A stretch of 64,000 nucleotides of DNA, taken from the NCBI GenBank assembly GCA_041749255.1, contig JBGTBR010000047.1, forward strand, positions 1-64,000, read 5' to 3'. The DNA comes from JABDLO01 sp041749255 (GTDB lineage: Bacteria; Bacteroidota; Bacteroidia; Chitinophagales; Saprospiraceae). How positions within the stretch are numbered: position 1 is the first letter of the stretch; each line of letters starts with the position of its first letter. Of this stretch, positions 1-9,379 are shown in pieces. The position numbers were made by a program, and so were the translations under genes. Below the pieces are notes generated by a model. The model worked only from the letters and a program-made list of their open reading frames with translations. It made no database searches and was not told the DNA's origin.

Positions 1-2190
1 CATCGTTACTTCCACCTCATCGTCTACCATTAATCCCGGTAAGGATACTTCCTGACCGCTGTACGTCTCAGATACTCCATTCACCGATACCGTCCACTCT
101 ATAGATTCTATTTCGTCACGCTGGTCTGAGGTGTTGCGCAATAATACATCGATCGTGCCGTCTGCATTACAGCTTGTCACAATCCCTTCAAAGTCCGCAG
201 CAGGTACCAAATCGCCTGCTGTATATTCTTCTGAAGCACTCGACATACACGCACTCGTATACGTCACTTCAAGGGTAACACTCACCAGGGCATCCGTAGA
301 TACTCCCGCTACAATTACCGTATCTCCACTATGGGTCGTCGTCACTCCGTCTACCACTACAGTCCAACTGAGTGTCGTTATGTTTTCTTTGTTATCAGAG
401 GTGTTTACAAGTCTGATGTCGATCGTGCCATCTTCATTACACATCCCCGTCTCTGCTATAAAACTAGCAACAGGTATCAGGTCGGATACGCTGAAAGTTT
501 GACTTATATCATCGACACATCCATCTTCATTGTCAATTTGCAGTGTAGCCGTAACTACATCGTTAGCTTGTAAAGAGAGTTCCTGATTAGGTCCTGATAA
601 TTGAAGGACCTGTCCGTTGATGGTGAAATTCCAGGTATAAATTGAATTCTCAACTGTATTAATGGATGTATTTGTAAACTCTACTATAAACAAGCCATCT
701 TCTGTGCATTCTTTTAGGTTGGTTTCAAATGAAGCTATTGGCACATTCTCCAAAAGGTTGAATTCCTTTTCAATAATTGCTTTACAACCAATCTGATTGG
801 TAACTTCAAGAATTACTTTTAAATCTGATCCTAGAACCTGAGTAGATACATTTTGCGAAGTAAAAGTCAAACTATCTGAAGTAGTTGTGACCGTCCACAA
901 CCATTCAGTTAATTCATTAAATCCGTTGACATCAAAAGATTTATCGGTTAACTCCAATGAGAAAAATCCATTGTCACACGTTATGGGTTCCAGATCAAAA
1001 TCTGCTTTCAAGTCTGAATCGTGAACAAAAATTTCCCGAAATATCTCATCTACGCATCCATCCTGACTTCTTGACGCTTTAAGATGAACAGTATATGTGC
1101 CAGGTGCTGGAAATTGAATGGTTGGACTTATTTCGGTTGACATCAAGTCAGGATTCTCATTTGGAAAATCGAAATTCCATTCAAAAATGTCTACTCCTGT
1201 ACTTAAATTTGTGAAGGTAGCAGTGAAATTACAAATTGGTTCTTCAACTGAAAAATCGAGGACAGGAATTTCTGTACAAGGTCTTACATTGTATTGAAAA
1301 TCTCTTCTCACAACGGATAAGAGTTGACCATTTCTGTATTCCTCAACACTGATACCTATAGTAAACTGTCCAATCAAATTGGGTATAGCTGTCAATTCAC
1401 CGGTATTTGGATTGATTTGAAGAGGTACTCCACCCATCATATCTTCCAGACTATAGGGTTCTTGCCATATAAGTTCATCATAAGGAGCGGCCGGTGTGTT
1501 TTCTCCAGGTTTTGGAGACTCTTCAGTTGCTCCGGAATAAGGAGTAATCAATTTATAAACCAATTGATCACCATCTTCATCAGTTGCTGAATGATCAAAA
1601 TTGAGTTGTTCGTTTACACATATATAAACATCGCCCCATTGATTGAATTCAGGGGAACTGTTTTGTGCTAAAAGTGCTGCCCCTGTAAGTTGAATTGTAT
1701 AAGTTCCCCCAGTATTCAAAGGTTCTACTATATTATTTATTGTCATATTTCGACAACATCGTTGATAAGTAATATAATATCCTGTGGGTCTGAAAGGTAA
1801 ATTTATCGTAGCAATATATTTGGTTTCCTGGACGCAAACCTGAGGTCCAAGAAAACCACAATCACTTACGATAGTAGTATTCAAAGTATCATCATCTATA
1901 AAAGGAATTTCTATGAATCCGAACCTTCCCAACCAGGATGCCAAAATTCCTTCACTGGTATAAATAGCTAGCCTTGCCGGATTATCAAATTCAGCGTCGT
2001 CCGCACCGAAAAAGCAGTCTCGTCTTATGGTGAGAGTAAATTGGTAATTATCTCCTTCAACATGCTTGTAGATGAGCTCACCTCCTACTATGTGGGTAGC
2101 ATGGATATTCTGATATGTGCCAAGTATAAAGAACAGGGCTACAAATTTCAGGACAATGATATTGGAAAAAGGAATTCTCATATCCTTCAT
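1..2190 (-). CDS. Large secreted PKD/Ig-repeat adhesin, C-terminus beyond left edge
   Basis: The minus strand stays open from an ATG at 2190 to the window edge (730 codons visible, no stop), so this is the N-terminal part of a longer protein. It starts with a signal peptide (hydrophobic FVALFFILG, then HATHIVGGE), an N-terminus common in giant Bacteroidota surface proteins that end in a T9SS sorting domain. About 500 residues of beta-rich sequence follow, then repeated ~90-residue Ig/PKD-like units; two of these, at about 1-160 and 170-430, share DxxLxNTSD and W-T-V-x-V-x-G-V motifs. It starts 13 bp after the PorE-like gene and is the third gene of a leftward operon with PorP/SprF. Likely role: exported adhesin or gliding-type surface protein. 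The ligand is unknown and the C-terminal sorting domain is not visible. Confidence 0.85.
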   Translation of the reverse strand, partial: MKDMRIPFSNIIVLKFVALFFILGTYQNIHATHIVGGELIYKHVEGDNYQFTLTIRRDCFFGADDAEFDNPARLAIYTSEGILASWLGRFGFIEIPFIDDDTLNTTIVSDCGFLGPQVCVQETKYIATINLPFRPTGYYITYQRCCRNMTINNIVEPLNTGGTYTIQLTGAALLAQNSSPEFNQWGDVYICVNEQLNFDHSATDEDGDQLVYKLITPYSGATEESPKPGENTPAAPYDELIWQEPYSLEDMMGGVPLQINPNTGELTAIPNLIGQFTIGISVEEYRNGQLLSVVRRDFQYNVRPCTEIPVLDFSVEEPICNFTATFTNLSTGVDIFEWNFDFPNENPDLMSTEISPTIQFPAPGTYTVHLKASRSQDGCVDEIFREIFVHDSDLKADFDLEPITCDNGFFSLELTDKSFDVNGFNELTEWLWTVTTTSDSLTFTSQNVSTQVLGSDLKVILEVTNQIGCKAIIEKEFNLLENVPIASFETNLKECTEDGLFIVEFTNTSINTVENSIYTWNFTINGQVLQLSGPNQELSLQANDVVTATLQIDNEDGCVDDISQTFSVSDLIPVASFIAETGMCNEDGTIDIRLVNTSDNKENITTLSWTVVVDGVTTTHSGDTVIVAGVSTDALVSVTLEVTYTSACMSSASEEYTAGDLVPAADFEGIVTSCNADGTIDVLLRNTSDQRDEIESIEWTVSVNGVSETYSGQEVSLPGLMVDDEVEVTM

Positions 2191-2203
2191 TATATCTTAC
2201 TGG

Positions 2204-4633
2204 TTAATTTAATTTAATTCTAATGATCTCTACTCGTCTTTCCCGAGCAGCTTCTACACTGTATATAGATCTTCTAAGATCTCTTGCACTATCACTTACG
2301 TTTTGAGGAGCTATTTCTTCTCCAAAAGAAACATCTGTGACAGATAATTGGCCGGATTCAATGAATGGCATAAAGATACCATTATTATACCTGGCCAATT
2401 CGTTTTTAATGCTACTAACCCTCCTTTGGCCTAAAGCCAGGTTATAGCGGTTCATAGCCAGTGGGCTGGTATATCCTTTAATTGAAATATCGGCACTGGT
2501 GCCATCTTTCAAATATTCATAAAGCCTATCAAAAAACTGTTGTAGTTTTCCATATCCACCTTGGACATCCTCAGTAAAAAATTGCTCCATTTCTCTTTCA
2601 GCAGTGACCTTTGCCTCACCGCTAAGTGGACTGCTATACCTCTGTTTATAATTATTGGTTTTTTGCAAATAATTGCTATATGTTTCTGAGTAAGTTTTGG
2701 AAGTATAAAGATCAAGGCTTCTGCCGTCAGGACGGTCATTATCAAAATATAAAGCCAATGGCAGTAATACATCAATAGAACAATCTTCAAGATACATCCT
2801 TCTTGTCAAAATCTTTTCGTCACCGGCTGTATTGGTATCCACAATAAGGCTTGCAGTACAGAATCCTTCTCTTATTGCTCTGACTTCGTACACATTACCC
2901 GGCACAAGATACGTCTTGAAATTATTATTCAACGGATTAAATCGTCGGAAAACTATTTCTCTATCATTACTTAAGTCTAAGACTTCTATAGTTACATTGT
3001 TAAGTGGTTCCAGTGTGCTGCTATGGAAAGTATACACATCCAATAACAAGTTATCTGTAGTCATGTATAGTTTCTTAATGATAGTACCATCGGGAATGGG
3101 TCCCCTTGTACTTACCATGATCTCCTGGGGATTAAACCCTTCTTTTTCTGCTCTTATCGTATAATTTCTTCCCCTTCTTAAATCAAATATATGATCAATG
3201 CCCTGGAGATTGTTTACTTCAGCTAATACTTCTTTTGAAGTGGGATCAATAAGGTAAACTGTAACGCCTTCCAATGAATCACGAGTCAAAGCATCAAAAG
3301 TTAAAGTGTTCAATTCGATCTTAACCTGGCTGTAATTTATTTTGTATATATCGTAACAACAAGCTTCCTCAGCTTCATCGATATAATATGATCCTACTCT
3401 GTTAGAAGACATATATGCAGTTTGTTCGTCTTCGCTTACATAATAGTAAATATCATTATAACTGCTATTAACCGATGATCCTAAATTGATGGGCTCAGAA
3501 AATCCTTCCTGTAGTTTATAGGCACTAAATACATCGTGTCCTCCAAGTCCCATACGTCCATTGGTTGAAAAATAAAGTATGCCAGACGCGTTGTGATAGA
3601 AAGGAGATACCTCATCTTCAGGTGTATTCAGTTCATCCAAAGGTATGGGATCAGAAAATTGGTTGTTTCCAGTAATTTCTGTTTTCCAAAGATCCATTTT
3701 TCCCTTGCCCCCGGGTCTGTCTGACGAAAAAATCAGGAATTCTATTCCCTTCACCGCATCGAAACCGAGAGTTGGTTGGGTCTCAGTAATTCCTTTATCT
3801 TCTGTATTAAAAGATAGTTTTACCGGGTTGATGAATTGCCCATCAGGTGTAATGTCTCTGCTATAAATTTGACAAACAAGTTTTGAATCGGTCAGATATT
3901 CACAAATTGAATAATAAAACTTTGTTCCATTATTATTTACTACCCCATGGGCAATACTCAAATCCGAAAGGTTTATATCTCCTTCCACTATATTAGCAAA
4001 ACCCTCCTCATCCTGTTTGTGTATTTTTGAAATGAGTTTTTTTGGATTACTTTTTCCGGTTTGCTCGGTATGTTTCATGGACGAGAAGTACAACTCATCA
4101 TTATATAAAAAGGAGCCAAATTCATTATAAGGTGTATTAATATCATCTCCCAATTTTGTGATTTCAATGCTTGGATCACTCATTTCAGATTCAGAAATTG
4201 CCCAATTACAGGCTTCAATATTCATTTTGGCTTTTTCCGCCATTCCATTGCCCCTATCTCCATATTCCGAGATATATAACTCATAATTTTTAATCGCTTC
4301 TTCATAATTTCCAGTTTTTTGATACAAAGTACCAAGCCAGAAATTAATAAGCGGATATTTTTCAGCTTCCTCTGATTCCAACACTTCAGTGTAAGTGAGT
4401 ATGGCAGCGTTATAGGCATTGAACAACCGGAGTGACTCGGCAAGGCGATATCTTAAATCTAATCTTGTAGAATCATATTCCAGTGTTGTTCTGTAATACG
4501 AACTTGCGGAATAATAATCTTCCCTTTCAAATGCTTTATCGGCAGCATTGATAAATGCCCCTATGCTTTGGCCATTTACTACCCACTGAGTAATAAGGGT
4601 GATCAAAATTATATATACCAGTTTTTCTCTCAT
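2204..4633 (-). CDS. PorE-like TPR-PD40-CRD-OmpA envelope protein
   Basis: This 809-residue protein has the four-part architecture known from PorE of the type IX secretion system. A signal peptide (to about residue 21) is followed by TPR-type helices (about 25-140), a PD40 beta-propeller (about 150-430, with FSSDRPGG, YFSTNGRMGLGG and YMSSNR blades), two carboxypeptidase-regulatory-like domains (about 440-610), and a C-terminal OmpA peptidoglycan-binding domain (about 670-809, with IKGYTSPLAMNRYNLALGQR and a final RRVEI). No lipobox cysteine is seen, unlike PorE itself. It lies 21 bp after the PorP/SprF gene and 13 bp before the adhesin, as expected for a unit that anchors or exports that adhesin. 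Whether it is the core PorE or one of several paralogues cannot be told from this window. Confidence 0.88.
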   Translation of the reverse strand: MREKLVYIILITLITQWVVNGQSIGAFINAADKAFEREDYYSASSYYRTTLEYDSTRLDLRYRLAESLRLFNAYNAAILTYTEVLESEEAEKYPLINFWLGTLYQKTGNYEEAIKNYELYISEYGDRGNGMAEKAKMNIEACNWAISESEMSDPSIEITKLGDDINTPYNEFGSFLYNDELYFSSMKHTEQTGKSNPKKLISKIHKQDEEGFANIVEGDINLSDLSIAHGVVNNNGTKFYYSICEYLTDSKLVCQIYSRDITPDGQFINPVKLSFNTEDKGITETQPTLGFDAVKGIEFLIFSSDRPGGKGKMDLWKTEITGNNQFSDPIPLDELNTPEDEVSPFYHNASGILYFSTNGRMGLGGHDVFSAYKLQEGFSEPINLGSSVNSSYNDIYYYVSEDEQTAYMSSNRVGSYYIDEAEEACCYDIYKINYSQVKIELNTLTFDALTRDSLEGVTVYLIDPTSKEVLAEVNNLQGIDHIFDLRRGRNYTIRAEKEGFNPQEIMVSTRGPIPDGTIIKKLYMTTDNLLLDVYTFHSSTLEPLNNVTIEVLDLSNDREIVFRRFNPLNNNFKTYLVPGNVYEVRAIREGFCTASLIVDTNTAGDEKILTRRMYLEDCSIDVLLPLALYFDNDRPDGRSLDLYTSKTYSETYSNYLQKTNNYKQRYSSPLSGEAKVTAEREMEQFFTEDVQGGYGKLQQFFDRLYEYLKDGTSADISIKGYTSPLAMNRYNLALGQRRVSSIKNELARYNNGIFMPFIESGQLSVTDVSFGEEIAPQNVSDSARDLRRSIYSVEAARERRVEIIRIKLN

Positions 4634-4654
4634 TTCTTTTTAGTCCGATAAATA

Positions 4655-5677
4655 TTAGTAAATAGGACAAACCTTAAAATCACCCAATGGCTTCACATGG
4701 GTAATAATGTATCTAAAATGAATTTCAGGGCCGCCTCGATTATTGGTTACATTACTAAATTCAGATAAGTCAACATCATAACTTATACCGACAAAAATAT
4801 TCTTATATTCCAAAGCAATGGCAGGATAAAGCGCCTGTGTAGTTCTGTATCCGGCACCTACATGCAATATCGTCTCCTCACCTCTTTTATTGCTGACATA
4901 CAATTTGGCTAAAGCTCCAAAGACCGTTTCACGATATGTTCTTTGAAACTGCTGGAGTGCATGTACCTGAATATCCAAATGATCGGTTAATTGAATATTA
5001 CCGACAGCATTAAGAGCAAATCTAAGTGGTAAAGTCAAATCTCTTTCCGCTGTAAAATTAGGCGATGGCTGAATAAAATGAAAAGCACTTGCTCCCAAAT
5101 CAATTTTTGTCCTGGCAGACTTCTGCCACCTATAGTTAATACCAGCGGCAGTTTCGAAAAAATTAACTCTTAAAAAGTCAAAATCTTCACCCGAAGGAGA
5201 CGTAGGGTCAAAAGCCAAACCATCCCATTGTCTGTCCCAGGTGAGGTTGGTAGTGTTAAAACCCCGGGTTGCAAATCCTCCAAGAACTCCGAATGTGATC
5301 AGGTTGTTCTCATTGAGAATGGCTGTATAGCTGGCTGATAAGTTCAGGTTTGTTAAATCCAGTTTTGAATCTCCTTGCCTGTCATAATTCATCATAAAAC
5401 CTACTCCCCAGAAGCCTTTATCAGGGTTCTTTCCCATAATTCTTTGATCATATGATCCAGAGAACGTAAGCCAGGGCACTGGAACAGACCTCCATTGATC
5501 ACGAAAACTGGCCATAAACCGCTGATCACCATTAAAAATACCTGTTGCTGCAGGATTTACATTGATCGGAGACAGGTAAAATTGAGAATAATGCAAGTCC
5601 TGCCCTATCATTTCTGCTCCTATGAACATCATAAAGACAGAAAAAACTATTTTTATGTAATTGTAGATCTTCTCCAA
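4655..5677 (-). CDS. PorP/SprF family type IX secretion outer-membrane protein
   Basis: This 340-residue predicted beta-barrel has a signal peptide ending near GAEMIGQ, followed by the family signature QDLHYSQFYLSPINVNPAAT and FNGDQRFMASFRDQW. In the family, SprF is needed to bring the SprB adhesin to the surface, and PorP-type proteins work with the T9SS translocon. It is the first gene of a leftward three-gene operon with the PorE-like protein and a giant adhesin, so it probably serves that adhesin. The ATG at 5677 directly precedes a good signal sequence. The ~225 bp upstream is AT-rich and should hold the operon promoter; no perfect TAnnTTTG element was found there. Confidence 0.93.
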   Translation of the reverse strand: MEKIYNYIKIVFSVFMMFIGAEMIGQDLHYSQFYLSPINVNPAATGIFNGDQRFMASFRDQWRSVPVPWLTFSGSYDQRIMGKNPDKGFWGVGFMMNYDRQGDSKLDLTNLNLSASYTAILNENNLITFGVLGGFATRGFNTTNLTWDRQWDGLAFDPTSPSGEDFDFLRVNFFETAAGINYRWQKSARTKIDLGASAFHFIQPSPNFTAERDLTLPLRFALNAVGNIQLTDHLDIQVHALQQFQRTYRETVFGALAKLYVSNKRGEETILHVGAGYRTTQALYPAIALEYKNIFVGISYDVDLSEFSNVTNNRGGPEIHFRYIITHVKPLGDFKVCPIY

Positions 5678-5903
5678 TTCAAATTGGTTTAAATTATTAA
5701 TATAATTTACTCAGTATAAAGGATTGACTATTAGATTCTTAATAAATACAGTTTGAAATCGTCTATTACTATGGTAAATATAGCAAAAACTGTACTACTT
5801 TTTTACTAACACACTGCAAAATGCATGTTTATTTTCAAATTTTCACCTTCTATATAAGGTAAATTTTACATATAAATTATACATATTTAATAGTATTATA
5901 ATA

Positions 5904-7016
5904 TCACTCAGTTAAAGTAAAACTTAAAGTACTGACAGAACTTACTTCTGTATTATACATTAGTCTTTTCATTATCATTGATTCGGCTAAGACATGATTA
6001 AATACTTCCTTTAATGATTTTACCTGTCCATGTGGAATACGATTATAATTTAAAATAAAACATAGTTCCGTTGAGGTATAGTCGTTTATTTTATTTTGGA
6101 TTATGCCATTAAGTTTTTGTCTTTCTTCTACCCTATTAGCATTTTTAGAAAAATGTTCTTGATCTTTGATTGTAAATTTCATCAATTGGGCAAAAGTATT
6201 GAACTGTTCATCGCTACCAATGGCAAGAATTATCCATTTCTTATCGCTACATTCAAAAAGATCCCCATATGGTGCTATATTGGGGTGCATTGTTCCCATT
6301 CTTTCGGGTTCGTATCCTTCCATCAAATAATTGGCAGCCTGATTGATTAGTGCGGAAATTCCGGATTTGAATAATGATACATTAATTTTTATAGCCTTAT
6401 TAGAAACACTTTGTCTGATCAATGCCATCAATATACCATTTTTCATTTGCTCAGCTGCCAATATGTCGATCATAGCAACGGGAATTTTTGCCGGTTTATC
6501 AGGCGATCCACACATACCTATATATCCACATTCTGCCTGCATAACTACATCGTAACCAGGAGTATCTTCACCGTAGTCAAATGCATATAATTGAGCATAA
6601 ATGATATGTGGGTTAATTTTTTTTAAAGAACTAAAATCAATCTTTAATTTTGTACTGGATGTATCATTAAGATTAGAAATGACAACCCTGGCTTCGCTGA
6701 TCAATTGATTAAAAATATTCCGGTCATCAGTTTCACCAAGATCCAACATTAAAGATTCTTTACCGATATTGGCTGAGACATAGTACGCAGAAATGGGAGA
6801 ATCTTTACTTTCAGATGGCAGCTTCCAATTTCTTGTTGGGTCACCCCCCCTTTGTTTATTCTCAATTTTTACTACCCTCGCACCCAATTCAGCAAAAAAA
6901 CTACCAACCAAAGGACCAGCCAAAACACTGGATAGTTCTACGATGGTAAGTCCCTTAAAAAAAGAATGTAAATCGAGATTATTTTCATCGCGATCCATGT
7001 TGTACTTTTTGGCCAT
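5904..7016 (-). CDS. CaiB/BaiF family CoA-transferase
   Basis: This is a class III CoA-transferase, a family that moves CoA between carboxylic acids through an aspartyl-CoA intermediate. It shows the family N-terminal motif (ELSSVLAGPLVGSFFAELGA, then VVKIENKQRGGDPTR), the PGYDVVMQAECG motif, and the catalytic aspartate in PVAMIDILAA (Asp184 from this start, aligning with Asp169 of YfdW). I chose the ATG at 7016 (370 aa); the frame opens upstream to 7088, but those 24 extra residues look non-coding and crowd the divergent nnr start at 7117. An ATG at 6998 is also possible. The gene stands alone between the surface operon and nnr, so the substrate cannot be inferred. Confidence 0.88.
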   Translation of the reverse strand: MAKKYNMDRDENNLDLHSFFKGLTIVELSSVLAGPLVGSFFAELGARVVKIENKQRGGDPTRNWKLPSESKDSPISAYYVSANIGKESLMLDLGETDDRNIFNQLISEARVVISNLNDTSSTKLKIDFSSLKKINPHIIYAQLYAFDYGEDTPGYDVVMQAECGYIGMCGSPDKPAKIPVAMIDILAAEQMKNGILMALIRQSVSNKAIKINVSLFKSGISALINQAANYLMEGYEPERMGTMHPNIAPYGDLFECSDKKWIILAIGSDEQFNTFAQLMKFTIKDQEHFSKNANRVEERQKLNGIIQNKINDYTSTELCFILNYNRIPHGQVKSLKEVFNHVLAESMIMKRLMYNTEVSSVSTLSFTLTE

Positions 7017-7116
7017 AAAGAATAAACTGCTAATTTTATACCAATTATGACATGATCGCAAAAAAATATTTACAACTAAAAAATACATCTTACCTATTAC
7101 CCCTCAAATGATATAA

Positions 7117-8634
7117 GTGAAAATACTACGCTCTGAACACATAAGATATTTAGACACTGTCACTATTGAAAATCAATACAATGGCTATTCAACCGACCTT
7201 ATGGAAAAAGCCTCTAAAGTGTTTTTTCAATGGATGATGGAACACAAACCTGGCCATCTTGATGATATTATTTTATTCTGCGGAAGTGGAAATAATGGTG
7301 GGGATGGATTAGCCGTGGCTCGCATGAGTTTGCCTTATTTTAAGAAAGTAATCGTGTATATTATCCATTTTTCCTCGTCTTTATCAGCGGATACTAAGAT
7401 TATGTTACAAAAATTACCAGATGAAGTTGAAGTCATTCACATCCGGGAAAATGATACTTTATCCATGAATCTTAAAAATAGTCTGATCATTGATGCCATA
7501 TTTGGCAGTGGCTTAACCCGGCCTGTAATGGGTTATTGGGCCGAGGTTTTACAATTCATAAATGCAAATTCCCCGTATATTTTTTCGATAGATGCTCCTT
7601 CCGGTCTCCACTCTGATAAAATACCGGATAAATCACAAACCATTATCAAAGCACAAAGAACATTGAGTTTTGAAATGCCAAAAATCAGTTTTTTCTTTCC
7701 TGAATCGGAAGAATATACAGGGTATTGGGAATACAGAAGTATTGGACTTGACAAAAAGGCATGGGATGAATTGCCTTATTACGGGATCGCCATCACATGT
7801 GACCTTGCTATAAGTGTAATGAAAAACAGGAAGGTGTTTTCACATAAAGGAACATTTGGTTCAACTGGCATAGTTGCCGGATCATATGGAATGGCTGGTG
7901 CTGCTGCACTATGTACCAAAGCATCTATGAGATCCGGTGCCGGTAAAACCATCTGTTATACTCCGGAAGTTTGTCTTCCCACAGTTCAATCATTTATTCC
8001 GGAAGCAACGTGTGTCCCAAACTGTGGAAAAGAATATATTGAAAATTTTCCATCAGAGATAAATCTCCAGGCATTGGCATTGGGATGTGGAATAGGAACA
8101 TCAGAGGCCACATCTTCGGTATTATGGGCTATTTTAAAACAGCATTCAACTATACCATTGGTTTTGGATGCCGATGCACTCAATATTATCGCCTATAAGC
8201 AATGGCTTGAATTCATTCCTTCAGGAAGTATACTTACTCCTCATCCCGGTGAATTTAAGAGGCTATTTGGTCATTTTTCCAATAGTGAAGAAAGAGTTTT
8301 TCTCCAACAATCAATGTCTGAAAAGTATCAAATTTACATTATTTACAAAGGTGCCTTTTCCACCCTTTCAACACCTGAAGGTGATATATTCTTCAATATG
8401 ACTGGAAATCCGGGCATGGCCACAGGAGGAAGCGGGGATGTGCTTACTGGCATTCTAGCCGCTTTAACAGGTCAACAATATTCACGATTGGATTCCTGTT
8501 TGTTGGGTATGTATATCCACGGAAGAGCAGGAGATTTATATGCTCAAAATTCGGGAATGACAGGTTTGATTGCAGGGGACATTATACATCAATTACCAAC
8601 AGCATGGTTTGAACTTGAGGAAAGTATAAAATGA
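7117..8634 (+). CDS. nnr: Bifunctional NAD(P)H-hydrate epimerase / ADP-dependent dehydratase
   Basis: This metabolite-repair enzyme restores NAD(P)H from its damaged hydrate (NAD(P)HX): the N-terminal YjeF_N half (about 1-215) epimerises the R and S forms and the C-terminal ribokinase-like half (about 225-500) dehydrates the S form using ADP. Motifs seen are GSGNNGGDGLAVAR in the epimerase half, and LTPHPGEFKRLFG and GNPGMATGGSGDVLTGILAA in the dehydratase half. The full length of 505 aa fits the bacterial fusion. The start is GTG at 7117: an in-frame TAA lies just before it and translation from it gives the typical MKIL-x-x-E N-terminus, while the next ATG (7201) would remove part of the domain. 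It overlaps the next gene by 4 bp (ATGA). Confidence 0.95.
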   Translation: MKILRSEHIRYLDTVTIENQYNGYSTDLMEKASKVFFQWMMEHKPGHLDDIILFCGSGNNGGDGLAVARMSLPYFKKVIVYIIHFSSSLSADTKIMLQKLPDEVEVIHIRENDTLSMNLKNSLIIDAIFGSGLTRPVMGYWAEVLQFINANSPYIFSIDAPSGLHSDKIPDKSQTIIKAQRTLSFEMPKISFFFPESEEYTGYWEYRSIGLDKKAWDELPYYGIAITCDLAISVMKNRKVFSHKGTFGSTGIVAGSYGMAGAAALCTKASMRSGAGKTICYTPEVCLPTVQSFIPEATCVPNCGKEYIENFPSEINLQALALGCGIGTSEATSSVLWAILKQHSTIPLVLDADALNIIAYKQWLEFIPSGSILTPHPGEFKRLFGHFSNSEERVFLQQSMSEKYQIYIIYKGAFSTLSTPEGDIFFNMTGNPGMATGGSGDVLTGILAALTGQQYSRLDSCLLGMYIHGRAGDLYAQNSGMTGLIAGDIIHQLPTAWFELEESIK

Positions 8635-9344
8635 AAAAATCGCTAAATAAAGTTGTGGTACTAACAGGTGCCGGAGTGAGTGCTGAAAGTGGCTTAAAAA
8701 CTTTTAGAGACTCAGATGGATTATGGGAAAATTTCGATGTTATGGAAGTGGCCAGTATAGATGGATGGTATAGAAATCAGAAACTTGTACTTGATTTTTA
8801 TAATGCCCGCAGAAGACAATTAAAAGAAGTCGACCCTAATGAGGCTCACCTGGCGATTGCTGATTTAGAGAAATATTTTGATACTGTAGTTATTACTCAA
8901 AATGTAGATGACCTGCATGAAAGAGCGGGGAGCAGGAAAATCATACATCTTCATGGAGAATTAAAAAAAATACGATCCACTAATAATCAGAACCTAATTT
9001 ATGACTGTGATGGCGATCTGCACTTAGGAGACTTATGCGAGCAAGGACACCAACTACGCCCTCATATTGTTTGGTTTGGAGAAATGGTACCTAAACTGGA
9101 GGAGGCCATTCTTGAAATTTCCGATGCAGACCGAGTGCTGATTGTCGGCACATCAATGCAGGTTTATCCCGCTGCCTCACTGGTAGCTTTTGCTCCACCT
9201 GGAGCAGAAATTTTCTACATTGACCCACAGCCCCAGATTAATATTGAACTTTCTGTAAGAAACAAGTTAAATGTCATTCGCAATAAAGCATCCATTGGAG
9301 TACCCAGCCTAATTATTCAATGGGTCCAAGCTCTACACCGCTAA
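8631..9344 (+). CDS. cobB: SIR2 family NAD-dependent protein deacylase (CobB-like)
   Basis: This 237-residue sirtuin removes acyl groups from lysines using NAD. Visible motifs are GAGVSAESGLKTFRDSDGLW (NAD-binding), QNVDDLHERAG (90-100), the catalytic histidine in HLHGE (His108), RPHIVWFGE and GTSMQVYPAA. Tyr57 and Arg60 in FYNARR match the Y-x-x-R motif of class III sirtuins that prefer succinyl or malonyl groups. Only two cysteines (126, 136) lie in the segment that normally carries four zinc ligands, so the zinc site is probably reduced or absent. The start codon overlaps the nnr stop by 4 bp, suggesting translational coupling of NAD(H) repair with an NAD-consuming deacylase. Confidence 0.94.
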   Translation: MKKSLNKVVVLTGAGVSAESGLKTFRDSDGLWENFDVMEVASIDGWYRNQKLVLDFYNARRRQLKEVDPNEAHLAIADLEKYFDTVVITQNVDDLHERAGSRKIIHLHGELKKIRSTNNQNLIYDCDGDLHLGDLCEQGHQLRPHIVWFGEMVPKLEEAILEISDADRVLIVGTSMQVYPAASLVAFAPPGAEIFYIDPQPQINIELSVRNKLNVIRNKASIGVPSLIIQWVQALHR

Positions 9345-9379
9345 AAATAAATAGTGATCATTGTTCAGGATGTTTAAAA

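Noticed and set aside
131..502. 123-codon rightward open frame near the left edge
   Set aside because: It lies antisense to the repeat units of the adhesin, which stay open on the minus strand through the same stretch; the Ser/Thr/Val-rich product is a shadow of those repeats.
7017..7088. 24-residue N-terminal extension of the CoA-transferase
   Set aside because: It is not part of the family domain, reads like non-coding AT-rich DNA and would crowd the divergent nnr promoter; ATG 7016 or 6998 is preferred.
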